DNA from: Tetrastigma voinierianum
Lineage: Eukaryota; Streptophyta; Magnoliopsida; Vitales; Vitaceae
Assembly: GCA_016808115.1 (NCBI GenBank)
Contig: JAEQBH010000734.1
Location: 248,001-312,000 of the forward strand
DNA: 64,000 nt
Direction: 5' to 3'
Positions 34,850 through 47,299 of this stretch are shown piece by piece. The notes below the pieces were generated by a model. It ran no database searches and was not told the DNA's origin. It was given only the letters and a program-made list of their open reading frames with translations. Position numbers and translations under genes: made by a program. Within the stretch, counting starts at the first letter, position 1; each line of letters opens with the position of its first letter.

Positions 34850-35610
34850 AAAGTGGGAAATTTTACGCTGCCTCCTTTTAGTGTGCACACCCCATGTTCA
34901 AGGTGGATGAAATACTCTTCTTGCTCATGTACTCGCCTCCTCAAAGGTCTTCCGTGCACAATAGGCTTTTCCCGGAAGTTATTCGCCTTTGTCTTGCAAA
35001 AATCTCCGATAATGAAGTTCGAGACTTCACTGATCGTCAGTCCTGGACAAACATGATCAACATAGGCTGACTCTTGATCACACAAATTCCCTGCATTGAC
35101 ATCACAGGAGTATCTGCATTGAACTGGAACACCCAATGTCCGAAACACGGAACTCTAGCAACACGGCAAATTTGCATATCGATTACTCGAGGATGCTGAT
35201 AAGATCGACTCATCGCAAAACTGAATGGTGATCATTTGACCCTTAGCTTTGCCATCAGCAGGCATCAAGTTGATGCCGCCCCAAATCACACGAGCTTTTC
35301 CGTATACTCTGGTCTCTATAGAGAACTAAGATAGCAAAGCCGCCAGATCTTGAAGTTTTGAGGGGAGTTTCTTTGCAGATGGCACTGCATTCTCGGCTAA
35401 AGCGATGGTCCCATATTCCTCTAATCTCCTTCTTACTCGCCAAGATCTTTTCGTGAATTTCACGTGAACTTTGGCATAGTTCTCCAAGGCTCAAAAAGGG
35501 TATATAATATGAAGCCAAGATGTCAAGAAACTTTGCAAATTGCTTCTCTAACTTACCTTCTTCAACCTCTCGAGGATACCTTTTAATCGTATGACAGTTC
35601 ATCCGTTGTC
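34850..35610 (-). pseudogene. Unit 1 gag-protease junction and protease remnant
   Basis: The frame from 35602 reads REVEEGKLEKQFAKFLDIL, then ILASKKEI, RECSAICKETPLK, the standard region just before the Athila/Tat protease. The active-site segment is frameshifted (GRHQLDAC is the out-of-frame reading of GASINLMP). The middle of the protease is replaced by sequence not seen in units 2 and 3 (about 35050-35175), so the PADFVILD block is lost here. It ends with ISEVSNFIIGDFCKTKANNF and FIHLEHG, shared with the other units. Confidence 0.8.
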
Positions 35611-37180
35611 TGTTTAATCGTTCCTTCCCTAACTTTATTATCTTTGATTACCTCGTGATCTCTGGGTTGCTCATCTTGTATTTGGCCTTAGATGCCGTGG
35701 TCTTGCTCCTTAATTTTCGTTTCATCGCTAGCTGCGACTCCGATTTAACCTTTCCACTCCTGGGGAAAGTGATGGCCTCATAAAGACTTTTCCTTCTCCT
35801 TGTGGTTTACCGAATTGTTTGGTAGTGAACCCCGCGCCTCTCACAATATATCGCTTATTTCCGTCATCCGACCTCCGCATTTCTAACCGTGTCGCTTGGT
35901 TTTTCAATCGGGTTGCTTGTCAGTTGTATTATTTGCCTTGTCTCATTCATGAAGGCGTGTGTGAGGGCTTACATCTTGCTGGGCTTGTTCTAAGTCTACC
36001 TTTTTCTCATGAGGTGGTTCACTATCTCAGTTTGATGGTATATTGTTCTGATTATTCCGCCACCCATACCCTTGATAGTTTTGACTGTTCTGGTTCTGAT
36101 TGTTACGCCACCCTGGTCTCCCGATTCGATTATGGTAAATTGCTTCCCCATACGGCCCCGTCAAGGGTGGGATTGATTCGATCGAACCTCGACACGCACC
36201 GAAAGCTCGTTTGTCGACAGGGTTTCCGACCGATTAACTGCGACTACTATGTCGACCCCCACAAATCTCACACACCCCGTGGGTCGGGTCTCGTATGGCA
36301 TTAGCCGTTCCCCGGGCCGTTTACCGAACCGGCTAGTTGGGACGCGCCACATGATCGACCAGACTGGCTGAGGACTCGTATCACGGCAAGCACCCACCGT
36401 ATTCACTCGTATACCTCTCTCAGGCCACCGATTAGTATTGGTCGCCGTTGCCTTCTGGGACCATACGCCCGATCCGTGGTTTTCTTCATCGTTGATCCTC
36501 CGTACCGGCATCGATCATCGCTCTATTTGCATTTTAGACCATTGTAGAAGGTGTGACTCAGACCATCCGGGTTAGCTCCATGGGACACTTCCTCAATAAT
36601 TCATGAAACCTGTCCCATGCCTCAGCCAGGTTCTCCCCCTCAAGTTGTCCAAATGTTGGATCTCTTTGCACAAGTTGCAATTTCGACTTGCAGTTAACTC
36701 GTCGTAAATTTGCATCAGTCATTCCATGTAGTAATGGAATCGTGGGTCGACCGGGTTAACTAGTGTTCGCTCAACCCCGAAAGTGACAATGGGAATAAAT
36801 TTTTTAGCCTTAACGCTCTTCGACTATTTCCATCATAGTATCGTTAAACTTCGAGAAAATTAGTCAAATGCATGTTTGGGTTCTCATGAGGTAGTCCATG
36901 GAATAAGATGTCTCAAGCATCCAGACTGATCAATTTCACCAAGTTGTTTGCTTGAATCTGGGTCAACATAGCGGCCCGCGCACAATGTTTCAAGGGTAAT
37001 ACTAACTCATCTAGAAGCATACTGATCGCAGTTCGTCGTATAAATGGTCTGGGCGCTTGACTCCTCCCGTGATTCCCATTTCGACTCTCGTGGTCTCGCT
37101 GCTCAACACCAAACTCCTGTTCTTCCGTGTTTTCCATGACTGTAGGATCTCTAATCGCTCGCTCTCTGCCTCGGCCCAAC
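35611..37180 (-). pseudogene. Unit 1 gag with zinc knuckle
   Basis: ATG near 37179 starts MGRGRERAIRD...; the segment ILFHGLPHENPNMHLTNFLE (about 36830-36910) is the start of the Retrotrans_gag core. Further along come INDEENHGSGVWSQ, the knuckle VCEICGGRHSS (about 36265, C-x2-C-x3-H), GPYGEAIYHNRIGRPGWRNN and QNYQGYGWRNNQNN (about 36050-36150), then the pre-protease linker (HEKKVDLEQA; SLPNNSVNHKEKEK). The order is normal for an Athila/Tat gag of about 500 codons; frameshifts break it in several places, some beside CC/GG runs. The plus-strand ORF at 35819-36304 is a shadow. Confidence 0.82.
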
Positions 37181-37398
37181 TGCGTGTCTTTCCTCGGCTC
37201 AGATCACACAAGTGTTGATTACTCGATCTCGCCGTCGCATGTACTCACCGAACCTCGTATCGCAATAACACACCAACTAACAAAACCCACCACCAAGACT
37301 TGTAAAAATAACAGTAAATAAAGAAAATCCAGAATATTATCTATATACTCACTTCTCTATCAAAATAAACCTTTTCACTTTGAATCCACGCCAAAACT
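37181..37398 (-). other. Unit 1 leader with degenerate PBS
   Basis: From the LTR the minus strand reads AAGTTTTGGCGTGGATTCAA at about 37384-37400, corresponding to the AGTTTTTGGCGCC start of the Athila-type PBS with its 3' half decayed, then an AT-rich leader to the gag ATG. Units 2 and 3 have AAGTTTTGAGCGCCGTT and AGTTTTGGCCTTGG here. Confidence 0.55.
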
Positions 37399-38539
37399 TG
37401 ACAGTCGAAAACGCTTGTATAAATGAATGACGCCTGTTGCGCACGCGTAGTCCCAAGTAATATATGGTACTAACGTACGATATCGATCCACAGGGAAAGG
37501 CAAATTGACTACAGAGATTATGCTTTTCAGACAATATCTGAAGAATGACTTTAAAAGGGAGTTCAATTATGTAAAAACTAACTTAACTGTTGATTTAATT
37601 AAAGTGTTGTTTAAAGCCTAGGGTTATACCTCCCCTCGCTCAATGATTGTTTTTCTAAAGAGAGTGTTATTCAAAACATTTATAACCACTATGTGGTAGT
37701 GATCTTGCCTACGAGATATCCTCTCGAGGTATATCCGCCTATCTCGCAAATAGAATCGAGAGCATGACCCCAACTCCCAGATTCAAATGCTTAAACAAGT
37801 TCACCCTAGATACCACCTTCAGTCCCATTATCTCTATCGACCGACCACCGGCAGGCATTTCACCTGTGTCCCCATCACCCTCATCTCTCAACTGGATCTT
37901 CATATGCTATGCTAATGCCGGGCCAACATTATCATATATAATTTAACTACAGATAGAGGTAGATTCGACAATTTATAAACAATCAATAACATAAAGATCA
38001 ATCCTAATCCATATCGTATGACGTAGTTTGATGTAACCCCTAGACAAAGATCTAGAACATAATGGAAGAAAAGATGAAATTGTTTAATAATGAAAACATT
38101 GTTCTAAGATCCGAAAATATACGAAAAATGAAAAGCGTTACAATTCCTCGCACTTCCTCGAAATCGTCACTCGGGCTCAAAACCCGTGCCTCTTTCGTGC
38201 GCTCCCGATCTCCTTGATTTCCGAACCCCAATTTGCTTTTAATGATGAGGGCGACAGCCGACGTCGCTGATGCAGGACGCCGCTGACGTGGTAACGCCGC
38301 TGACGTGTTGAGACAGGACGCCGCGACGTGCGACGCCGCCACTTTGACGGGCCACTTCCTTGTTTGCCCTCCTGTTCCAAAATCGCCTAAAAGTTACTCT
38401 TTATGCTCCACTGAACCTGTAATCACACCAAACACGAAATCAGGGATCTAGCCACAAGAACTATACCATTATTATAAAATAAATGTGAAAATGATGAACT
38501 GACGCGAGTGTAAGACGAAAGTGTTTTCAAGACTTACCA
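37399..38539 (-). mobile_element. Family B LTR, copy B2
   Basis: 1,141 bp, ending TTTTCGACTGTCA like B1. The start hairpin is damaged (TGGTAAGTCTTGAAAACACT). Its word patch (38255-38345) uses GACGCCGCTGACGTG and GACGCCGCGACGTG. Note that this LTR keeps the GACGCC word although the internal patch of unit 2 does not. Confidence 0.82.
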
Positions 38540-40008
38540 CACTTCAACTTAGTTTCTGTTTGTCTCTCAAGCAAGAACCGACTCTAGACAGACGCACACA
38601 CCGACATAATATATAACAAACACTACTACGTAATGCACATGTCGAAAAAATAAGGATCACTTTGGATTGACTCACATACCCAATCGCTTTGCTCGATGTT
38701 GCAAAGACACATTATATTCGACATGCAGAAATTAGATTGAGATAGGTGAAACCGACTAGTGCATCAAATCCCATGGTGTTCAATAGCCTTTCCCAAAATC
38801 CCATGGGCTTATAGTGAATGACCTGTGATATGCCTGGGTCCTCATACCCCCAAACTTAAGCTCAACCTACCTATTAGGAAGAAGCGAACTAGACAAGGAT
38901 AGGAACGCACCCATTTATTTATGTCCTCATACTTAGAAATTTCCTACGTACCTAAAACAAAATGGAGGAAGACCTAGTGCCAAGAAGTTTTAGTCGAGTG
39001 TTCCTGTAGCGGGGATCCATTGGTGACTCCCCACCAGTTGGTTAAGGGCACCAGGCATTCAATTCCCTTCAAACTTCACCCCGAACACTCAACCAAACCT
39101 TAACTACTCGTAGGTTGTGAATGATCCATCTTCTGGGTCCCATGTAGCGGCAAGGAAGTACTGACTCGCCACTGGGTCTGTGGCATTAGGCTTTGATAAA
39201 TCAGACTGCCCTGGATTCCGATTGATGATCCCGCTTATCCTATGCATACCATTTGTCATATTTCTTTCTTTTTTCTTTTTCTATTGTTTTTGTATTTTCT
39301 TTTGGTCAGCCTCAAACGGCAACTCTCTTTTGTTTAGGTGTCCCATCACTCTAATTGTCTCGAATCTCCCCTTAGTCGGGTCGACTCTTAGTAGTCAAGT
39401 CTCTGCACTTATGCATACCGATCGCCACTAGTGTGAGTGGATAGAGTTTTTGAGAATTGGTTTCTTGACTACCCGGATTGGTTCACTAGCCTTTTCACCT
39501 ATTCAATCTAATTAATGAGCATCAAACAAATGTATGCATCCGAACAAATCTATGAACTCAATCTAAAAATCGACCTCAATTTTCAACATGGCACAATCGA
39601 ATACAATTACTACATTATGCATGAATATCCTAAAACAAACAAACAACTAACAACTGACTCACCAACATAAGCAAAATATGCGATGCACAATAACTCAAAC
39701 AAATACTAACACTACCTACAACTGCATGCAATACTAAAATCAAAACACAACCCAAATGCGAACAACTAACAATACTATAAACTAATAAAACTAAAACAAT
39801 GCAAATAAAGCAGTGATAAACAAAACATAGTATCTCAACAAAATACCCCCCAAACAAAAGATCCAAAGGTCCCACCGGTAAAATAAAAACATAGAGGGTG
39901 CGGACTCCTCGTAGATCACCGCAGGGCGTGGCTGGCCTGGGTGGAAAGCCAGAGTCAGCGAAATGGGCCCCGCATAGCCTATCACGCCGAGAATGATGGC
40001 CTCAATGG
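38540..40008 (-). other. Unit 2 3' noncoding region
   Basis: Collinear with 31206-32689, including the paired GACTCC motif (39021, 39161) and the TTTCTTTTTTCTTTTTCTATTG block (39265). No credible ORF. Confidence 0.65.
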
Positions 40009-41100
40009 TCAGACCGCGATGTCAGCACGCGCTCCATGTCCTCGAGTAACGAGGACTCTAAGAGCCCGGTCCCATCCTATCGCCGTAACGCTCAAAGGAG
40101 CGCGAGCACCGGTCCTCAAGTCTGGTGAAGGATTAGGAGTGGCCGCATGTGGGCTGGCTGGGTGGGTGTAATTGGTGGCTGGGATAGGGATGGAAGTGGT
40201 GGGACCAGTGGTGGAGGTGGGTGGGATGAGGGCGCGAGTCTCCTGAGGATCGCCCGGGATCTCCGCGGGCCCGATGCTCTTCGTCCTCGTCAGGAGCTGT
40301 GACACAGATCATAGGTCCCTCGAGGTTGCAGGACACGGTGTATCCCGCTTGGCGGACCTATGGCTTTTATTGGGTGAAGCCAAGTGTCGATCATCGTCGA
40401 GGCACCCGGCTTGTTTACCTGAAGCCAAATATGAAAAGGAGTGCCGGGTTCATTTCGCATCTCGGTTGTGGAGGATCGCGTCCTCTATAACTTGCCCTAC
40501 ATCGAATGGTATGTCCTGGATAATGGCGAAGTTAAGCAGGGAACGCTGGGCGGTCACCTCACACACATTCGTCGTCGGTATAAGACGCGAAGTGATGGTA
40601 GATGCCAGCGTTGCGGAATGTAGGCCGTCTTGGCCTTGAGAGTGACCGCATGGCGCCTTTGTTGATCCTCCACTCGCCGTCCTTTGGTCAATCGCGGATG
40701 ACCTCATGTGGTAGTCGGGATGCTCGCGGAGGCGATCAAAGGTCGATGGGACATGTTCTAGAGCCATAGAAGCTATTGATCGGCTCACTTGAAGTGGAAA
40801 CGATACACCCCACTTCCCGACCTTTTTGAGGACATGGGAGCGGGGTTAGCGTAAGGTCGCGCCTCGGCTCATCGCGCGGACGAGGAGTTGGCATAAAAGC
40901 CGCCCGCGCCAGCGCGAATTGTCTTGCGGAAGAAATCGTCGAGTAAATAAACGCCTCATATCGAATAAGCCCGGTTTTTGCAAATTGTGCCCGAACCGCT
41001 GTGACCTCCACATTTACAAACCGCGAGGCGCCAGTGATGTAAAGTCGGGTCCTCATTGAGCCCGACTCGGCGTGACTAACTTACGCCTCTTGCCCGACAT
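40009..41100 (-). pseudogene. Unit 2 ORF2: putative plant transposon protein domain
   Basis: ATG at 41100 (MSGKRRKL...). The best-preserved part is about 40450-40620: FITSRLIPTTNVCEVTAQRS, LLNFAIIQDIPFDVGQVIED and AILHNRDAK, the C-terminal half of the domain. Upstream, SRSIASMALEHVPSTFDRLR and DASRFVNVEVTAVRAQFAKT are in other frames. The C-terminal tail is Pro/His-rich. A 119-bp piece (40456-40574) is identical to 47840-47958 in unit 3. Confidence 0.7.
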
Positions 41101-41484
41101 CTTGACCTGGGCAATAAAAAGAGTGAACACCTAATGTACCACAGCAAACAACTAGTAGCTACCTAAGGACTAAAAACACCTAAATGAGACTCAAAGCACT
41201 AATGGAACCTAGCTAACCCAAAATGAGGACCTCACATGCCCAAAAACTAGGAGAATCCTAGTCTCGCAAAAACAACAGCTCAAACCCTAGACTGTGCCCA
41301 AGCTAGGGAATCGGGTACGGTGGTAGGGATGCCACTATGACCCAAGGCGGCCGCGAGGGTGACACGGTGGTCGGCGGCGGTGAGGTGGTCTCAGGCGGGT
41401 GATGGGGGCTCAGCAGGTCAGGTGAGAGGGGGATCACGGGGCTCTAGGGTTTGGAGTAGAGAGAAATCCCGGTGAATGTGGAAG

Positions 41485-41875
41485 TATGGGCCATTCTTTG
41501 GTAAAAGCGAGAGTCCGCGTCGTGGCGATGGGATACGTCAGCGGCGTGGAAGGGCGACACGAATGGCGTCGCGGCGTGCGGAACCAACGTCGCGGCGTAG
41601 CGGTAATGACCTAATGGCGTCGCGTGAAATCCGCGTCGACGTGAGCTTCATAAATTGGCGTCGCGGCGTGAATACCGCGTCGCGTAATGATGTTAAGTGC
41701 GTCGCGGCGTGAAATCCTGCGCGGCGTGGCGGAAAATCGTTTGGCGTCGCGGCGTGGAATCGCATGTCGCGGCGTGGCCAAACTCAACAAAGGCGAAAGT
41801 CAGCGGCGTGGAAATCTCCGCGTCGCGGCGGCGGCGAAGCTTCAAAAATGGCGTCGCGACGTAGCGAAGGTCTCC
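41485..41875. repeat. Unit 2 internal word patch, GGCGTCGCGGCGTG type
   Basis: Spacers (GGTAATGACCTAA, GAAATCC, CATAAATT, GAATACC, AACTCAACAAA) align one for one with units 1 and 3, but the words read TGGCGTCGCGGCGTG instead of TGACGCCGCGACGCGG. It is followed by the shared GATAATTTATATACCAAA. Confidence 0.9.
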
Positions 41876-42149
41876 CGAGATAATTTATATACCAAACCTC
41901 GATTTTATAAAGAACTCTCCATATAAACTTCCCTTTTCGGACGTTGGAGCCCTGCGGCCTCCGGACCTACACCTCCGTCTCTGAAATTAAACCAACAGCG
42001 AAACACTCATGGATGTAGCTAAACTAAAATTTCAAAACAACAATAGAATCAGAAACTTAAAAACAAGTTTTAGAAACTCGTCAGCCTCCCAAGCAAAGTC
42101 GCTATGTTTAATGTCGTTAACTCGACACCTCGAATCTCATGTGCGATAT

Positions 42150-42990
42150 TCTTAGAAGCAAAGCGGGAAATTTTTACGCGTCTCCTTTAGTGTGTACACC
42201 CCATGTTCAAGGTGGATGAAATACTCTTCCTGTTCATGTACGCCTCTCAAGAATCTTCTCGTGCACACAGTTTTCCTGGAAGTTATTCGCCTTGTCTTGC
42301 AAAATCTCTGTATAATGAAGTTCGAGATATCTTCATTTGATCGCCGTCCTGGGATGTCTACGGGTCGGAATACATGGAAATGATCTCTTCTCCTGACTCT
42401 CAATTTGAGTTCACCTTCGCACATCGATTCAGCTTTCTTCCCGTGGCCGTAGTCTACCAAGTATAATTGGGAACTTGAGTCAGTTTTCCTCCATGTCTAG
42501 AATGACGAAGTCTGCTGGAAGAACGAATTTACCAACTTTTACTAGGACATTTTCGATTATACCCCGAGGATGTTGATAAAAGACCTATCCGCAAGTCAGA
42601 ACCGATCGCGGTCGATTTCGCTCCCACTTTAGCCTTTAAACATCGAAAGTTGACATCAAGTTGATGCTGGCCCCCAAATCACACAGAGCTTTTCCGCATA
42701 CTCGTTCCCTATAGAGAATCCAGATAGCAAAGCTGCCAGATCTCAAGTTCGGGAGTTTCTTTTCGTAGGGATGGAACTCGCATTCCCGCTAAAGCGATGG
42801 TCCCATATTCCTCTAACTTCTTCTTACTCGCAAGATCTTTCATGAATTTCACGTAACTTGGCATGTTCTCTCCAAAGGCTCAAAAAGGGTATATTAATAT
42901 GTAGCCCAAGATGTCAAGAAACTTTGCAAATTGCTTCTCTTAACTTACCTTTCTTCAACCTCTCGAGGATACGGAATTAGTATGACAGTC
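42150..42990 (-). pseudogene. Unit 2 protease remnant with DLGAS site
   Basis: Reading the minus strand: LEKQFAKFLDI-like start near 42940, a frame with CGKALCDLGASIN at about 42660-42700 (active-site DLGAS), LVKVGKFVLPADFVILDMEE (about 42490-42575), PIILG, then VCEGELKLRV-type sequence and EDISNFIIQRFCKT at 42280-42420. These are the successive blocks of an Athila/Tat protease; single-base shifts separate them. Downstream GVHEQEEYFIHLEHGVYTLK is shared by all units. Confidence 0.82.
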
Positions 42991-44601
42991 TATCCGTTGG
43001 CTCTGTTTAATTGCCTTCCTAACTTTATTATCTTTGATTACTCTCGTATCTCTGGGTTGCTCATCTTGTATTTGGCCTTTTAGGATGTCTTCGTGGTTCA
43101 AGCCCCAATTTTCGTTTTACCGCTAGTCATGACCCTGGATTTCCAACTCTTTCCACTCCTGCAGGATGGCCTTGCGTACTCTTTCCTTCTCCTCTAGGGT
43201 TTACCTCTGAATTGCTTGGTAGTGAACCCTGCTGCCTCTCTGTCAATAGGATTTCGCTTACTACTCTATCCGTACCTCCATTTCTCAACCGTGCCGCTTG
43301 GGTTTTTCAATCGGGTTGCTCATTGCCAGATATTTGCCTTTGTCTCATTCATGAAGGCGGTGTGAGGTGAGCATCTTTGCTAGTCTTGTTCTAAGTCTAC
43401 CTTTTTCCTCGTGAGGTGGTTCACTATCTCGCTTGATGGTATATCGTCTCGATTATTCCGCCACCCATACCCTCGGAGTAGGTTTCTGACCGTTTCCGTT
43501 CCTGATTGCTACGCCCACCTCACCCCCGATTCGACTCGTAGCCGTTTCCATACCTAGCCCTTGTCAGCGTGATTGATTCCGACCGAACCCCTCGACAGTA
43601 ATCGAGCTGGCTCTACGATAGGGTTTCCGACCACAACTGCATCTACTATGTCGACCCCCCACAAAATTCACACACCCTGGGTCGGTCTCGTACAGATTAA
43701 TGCTCCTCGCCGTCTATTCAACTCGCTTTGTAGCTAGATGTGCCACATGATTGACCGATTGTTGAGGATCGCATTGCTCGTGCCACCTAATCGTATTCAT
43801 CGGGTACACCTTCTCTCTGTGCCACCGATTAGTATTGGTCGCCGCGCCTTCTGTAATCTCATACGCCCGATCCGTGGTTTTCTTTCATCGTTGATCTCCA
43901 AATCAAGCATCATCACTGCTCTATTGCATTTCTTAGACCATTGTAGAAGGTGGACTTGCATCCATCCGTTAGTTTGCGCGGACACTTCCTCACACTATGA
44001 AACCCGTCCCATGCCACCCGTGCTCTCCCCGTCAGTCTAAATGTGTTGACCGCACAAGTCAGGCAATTCTTCGACTTGCAGCTAGAACTTGTCGAAATTT
44101 TTGTACCAGGTCATTCCATGCAAGAATGGAATCTGGTGGTCGACTCGTTAATCCAAAAGGTTCGTCTATCCCCGAGTGACAATGGGAACAGACTTAGCCT
44201 TAACGCTTCTTCAGTGACTCCGTTATACTTGATAGTATCGCAAACTTCGAGAAAATTAGTCAAATGCATGTTTGGGTTCTCATGAGGTAGTCCATGGAAT
44301 AAGATGTCTCGCATCCAGATCGTGACCGACTTCAATTCGGGCTATTCGCTTGAACTCCAAGTGGTCATTCGATAGCCGTCGCACAACACGGCGGTAATAC
44401 CGAACTCATCTAAAGCATACTGATCGGTCTCAACAGATAAATGGTCTGGGCGCTTGACTCCTCCCGTGATTCCCATTTCGACTTCTCCGTGGTCTGCATT
44501 ACTAACACCAACCCCGTTTCTTCCGTGTTTCCAAGGACGTAGGATTCTAACTGCTCTCGCTCTCTGCCTCTACGCAACTGCGCGTAAGTCTTTCGGCTCA
44601 A
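42991..44601 (-). pseudogene. Unit 2 gag
   Basis: Starts near 44601 (RKTYAQLRRGREREQLESYV). The Retrotrans_gag core is clearest here: ILFHGLPHENPNMHLTNFLE, VCDTIKYNGVTEEALRLSLF and PLSLGDRRTFW in one frame at 44120-44310, then RARVAWDGFH and FYNGLRNAIEQ-like pieces in other frames. A knuckle/PGWR-linker region follows near 43480-43700. Numerous frameshifts. Confidence 0.82.
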
Positions 44602-44800
44602 AGATCACACAGTGTTGATTAGTTCGACCGCTGGCCGCATGTACTCCACCGAACCTCGCACCGCAATAACACACCAACTAACAAAACCCACTACCAAGAT
44701 TGTAAAAATAACAAAAATAAAGAAAAATTCAGGAATAATATCTATATACTCACTTTCTATATCAAATTAAACATTTACACTAAGAACGGCGCTCAAAACT
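44602..44800 (-). other. Unit 2 leader with partial PBS
   Basis: TTTTGAGCGCCGTTCTTAG on the minus strand next to LTR B3 keeps the GCGCCGTT half of the tRNA-Asp-type PBS. The rest is AT-rich leader. Confidence 0.55.
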
Positions 44801-45891
44801 TGACAAATGAAACGCGGTATAAAATGAATGCCGTCGCAAGCACGCAACAAGCACACACACTTAATCATGATATCTGATCCATAATGTTATTGACAACTTG
44901 ATCATTGATTTATGTTTTCACAATATTCAAGAACATCTAAAGGAGTTCCAATTTACAAAACCAACCCAACTTATTGATTTAATTACAGCGTTGTTTCAGC
45001 TCATATTACATCTCCCGTCACGCCCACTGGATTGTTTCTTCCAAAAGGATAGTCTGTCTAATACATTTATAATCTGCCTACGCGAGGTGATCTTGCCTAC
45101 GAGATATCCCCTCTCTCGAGGTATATCCGCCTCATCTCGCAAATAGAATCGAGCATATCTCTATCCCCGACTCCCCAGATTCGAAATGCTTAAATGTTCT
45201 ACCCTAGATACCACCTTCCAGTCCTGGACATTCTATCGACCGAATCAGTCAAGGCTAATTTACCCAAAGTCCCTCGAATACCCTCATCTCTCGAACTTTG
45301 ACTTCAGCAAGGCTATAAGTACGTCGGCCAACATTATCATATAATTTAACCATGTGTATAGAGTAGATTCACAATTTATAAACAATTGAATAACATAAAA
45401 GATCAATCCTTAATCCATATCGTATGACGTGGCTCATGTAACCGTAAAAGATCTAGGAACATAATGGAAGAAAAGATGAACCGTTTAATAATGAAACATT
45501 GTTCTAAGATCCGAAAATATACGAAAATGAAAAGCGCTACACTCCCCTCGGCACTCCTCGAAATCGCGCTGTCACTCCGCTTCGAAACCCGTGCCTCTGC
45601 TCGTGCGCCCGATCTCCCGATTTCTGAAACTCAATTTGCTTTTAATGATGAGTGGCAGATTTTCGAAGTTGGACGTCAGCGACGTGACGTCGCGACGTGA
45701 TTAGTCACTTCCTTGTTTTGCCCTCCTTGTTCCAAAATCGCTCAAAAGTTACTCTTTAGTGCTCCTAACAACTCGCACTCACCCAAACACGAATCAGGAT
45801 CTAGCTACAAAAACTATACCATTATTATAAAATAAATGTGAAATGATGTGAATCGACGCGTGAGTAAGATGAGTGTTTTAGGCACTCATCA
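44801..45891 (-). mobile_element. Family B LTR, copy B3
   Basis: 1,091 bp. The start hairpin is intact (TGATGAGTGCCTAAAACACTCATC). The word patch is short (45668-45705) and uses GACGTCAGCGACGTG and GACGTCGCGACGTGA. A purine-rich stretch (GAATGAAGCAAGAAACAAGA) outside its start at 45892-45925 is a possible polypurine tract. Confidence 0.82.
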
Positions 45892-47290
45892 CACTTCAAC
45901 TTCTTGTTTCTTGCTTCATTCTCAAGCAAGAACCGACTCTGCATGTGACGCACACACCCGGTACATAATATAACAAACATTACTAGCGCACGCACATGCC
46001 AAAAATAAGGATCAATTTGATCGACTCACATACCCACCGCTTTGCCTTATGTTCAGTAAAGACATACGTATATTTGACTTTCGGTAAATTAGACAGATAG
46101 GTGAACCGACTAGTGCATCAAATCCCATGGTGTTCAATGCCTTTCCCAAAACCCATGTGCTTATAGTGAATGACCTCCAGGATATGCCTCAGTCCCTATA
46201 CCCCCAAACTTAAGCTCAACCCCACGGCTAGGAAGAAGGACCAGACAAGGATAGGAACGCACCCATTTATTTATGTCCTCATACTTAGAAATTTCCTACG
46301 TACCTAAAACAAAATGGAGGAAGACCTAGTGCCAAGAAGTTTTAGTCGAGTGTTCCCACGGATCCATCGGGTGACTCCCCACCGCCTGTTAAGGGCACTG
46401 TGCATTCAATTCCCTTCAACTTCACCTCGAACACTCAAATCAAACTCAACGGCCCTAGGTTGCGAATGACCCATCTTCGCTCCCATGTAGCGGGCAAGGA
46501 AGTCAATGACTCCCTACCACTGGCTCGGGGTGGCATTAGGCTTCTGATAAATTCTCAGATCGTGTCTCGATTCGATTGATGATCCCGCTTACCCACTACG
46601 ATATACCTATTTTTATTACATTTTTCTTTTTTTTCTTTTTTCTATTGTTTTTGTATTTTCTCTTTTTGGTTGGGCTCAATGGCAATCCTCTTTGTTTAAA
46701 TCCCATCACTAATTTGCCCGAATTTCCCTAGTCGGGTCGACTTTAGTAGTTGGTCTCGGTACTTATGCATACTGATCGTTACTAGTGTGTGAGTGTGATA
46801 GAGTTTTTGAGAATTGGTTTTTGACTACCCGGATTGGTCTACCAGCCTTTTTCACCTATTCAATCTAATTACCGAGCATCAAACAAATGTATGCATCTCG
46901 AACAAATCTATCAGGAACTCCACCTAAAATCTGATCCTCAATTTTCAACATGGCACAACTGAATGCAATTACTACATTATGCATGAATATCCTAAAACAA
47001 CCAAACAACTAACAACTGACTCACCAACATAAGCAAAATATGCAATGCACAATAACTCAAACAAATACTAACACTACCTAACTGCATGCAATACGAAAAA
47101 CAAAACACAACCCAAATGCGAACAACTAACAATACTATAAACTACTAAAACTAAAACAACGCAAATAAAGCAGTGATAAACAAACATAGTATCCGAACAA
47201 ATAATTTCCAAACAAAAGATCCAAAGGTCCCTAATCGTAAAATAAAAACATAGAGGGTAAGGGACTCCCCTGTAGATCACTGCGGTGGCG
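45892..47290 (-). other. Unit 3 3' noncoding region
   Basis: Collinear with the same region of units 1 and 2, with the paired GACTCCC motif at 46371 and 46506. No credible ORF. Confidence 0.65.
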
Positions 47291-47299
47291 GTGGCGGTG

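Noticed and set aside
35819..36304. 161-codon plus-strand ORF
   Set aside because: Antisense to gag of unit 1, including the knuckle and PGWR linker on the other strand.
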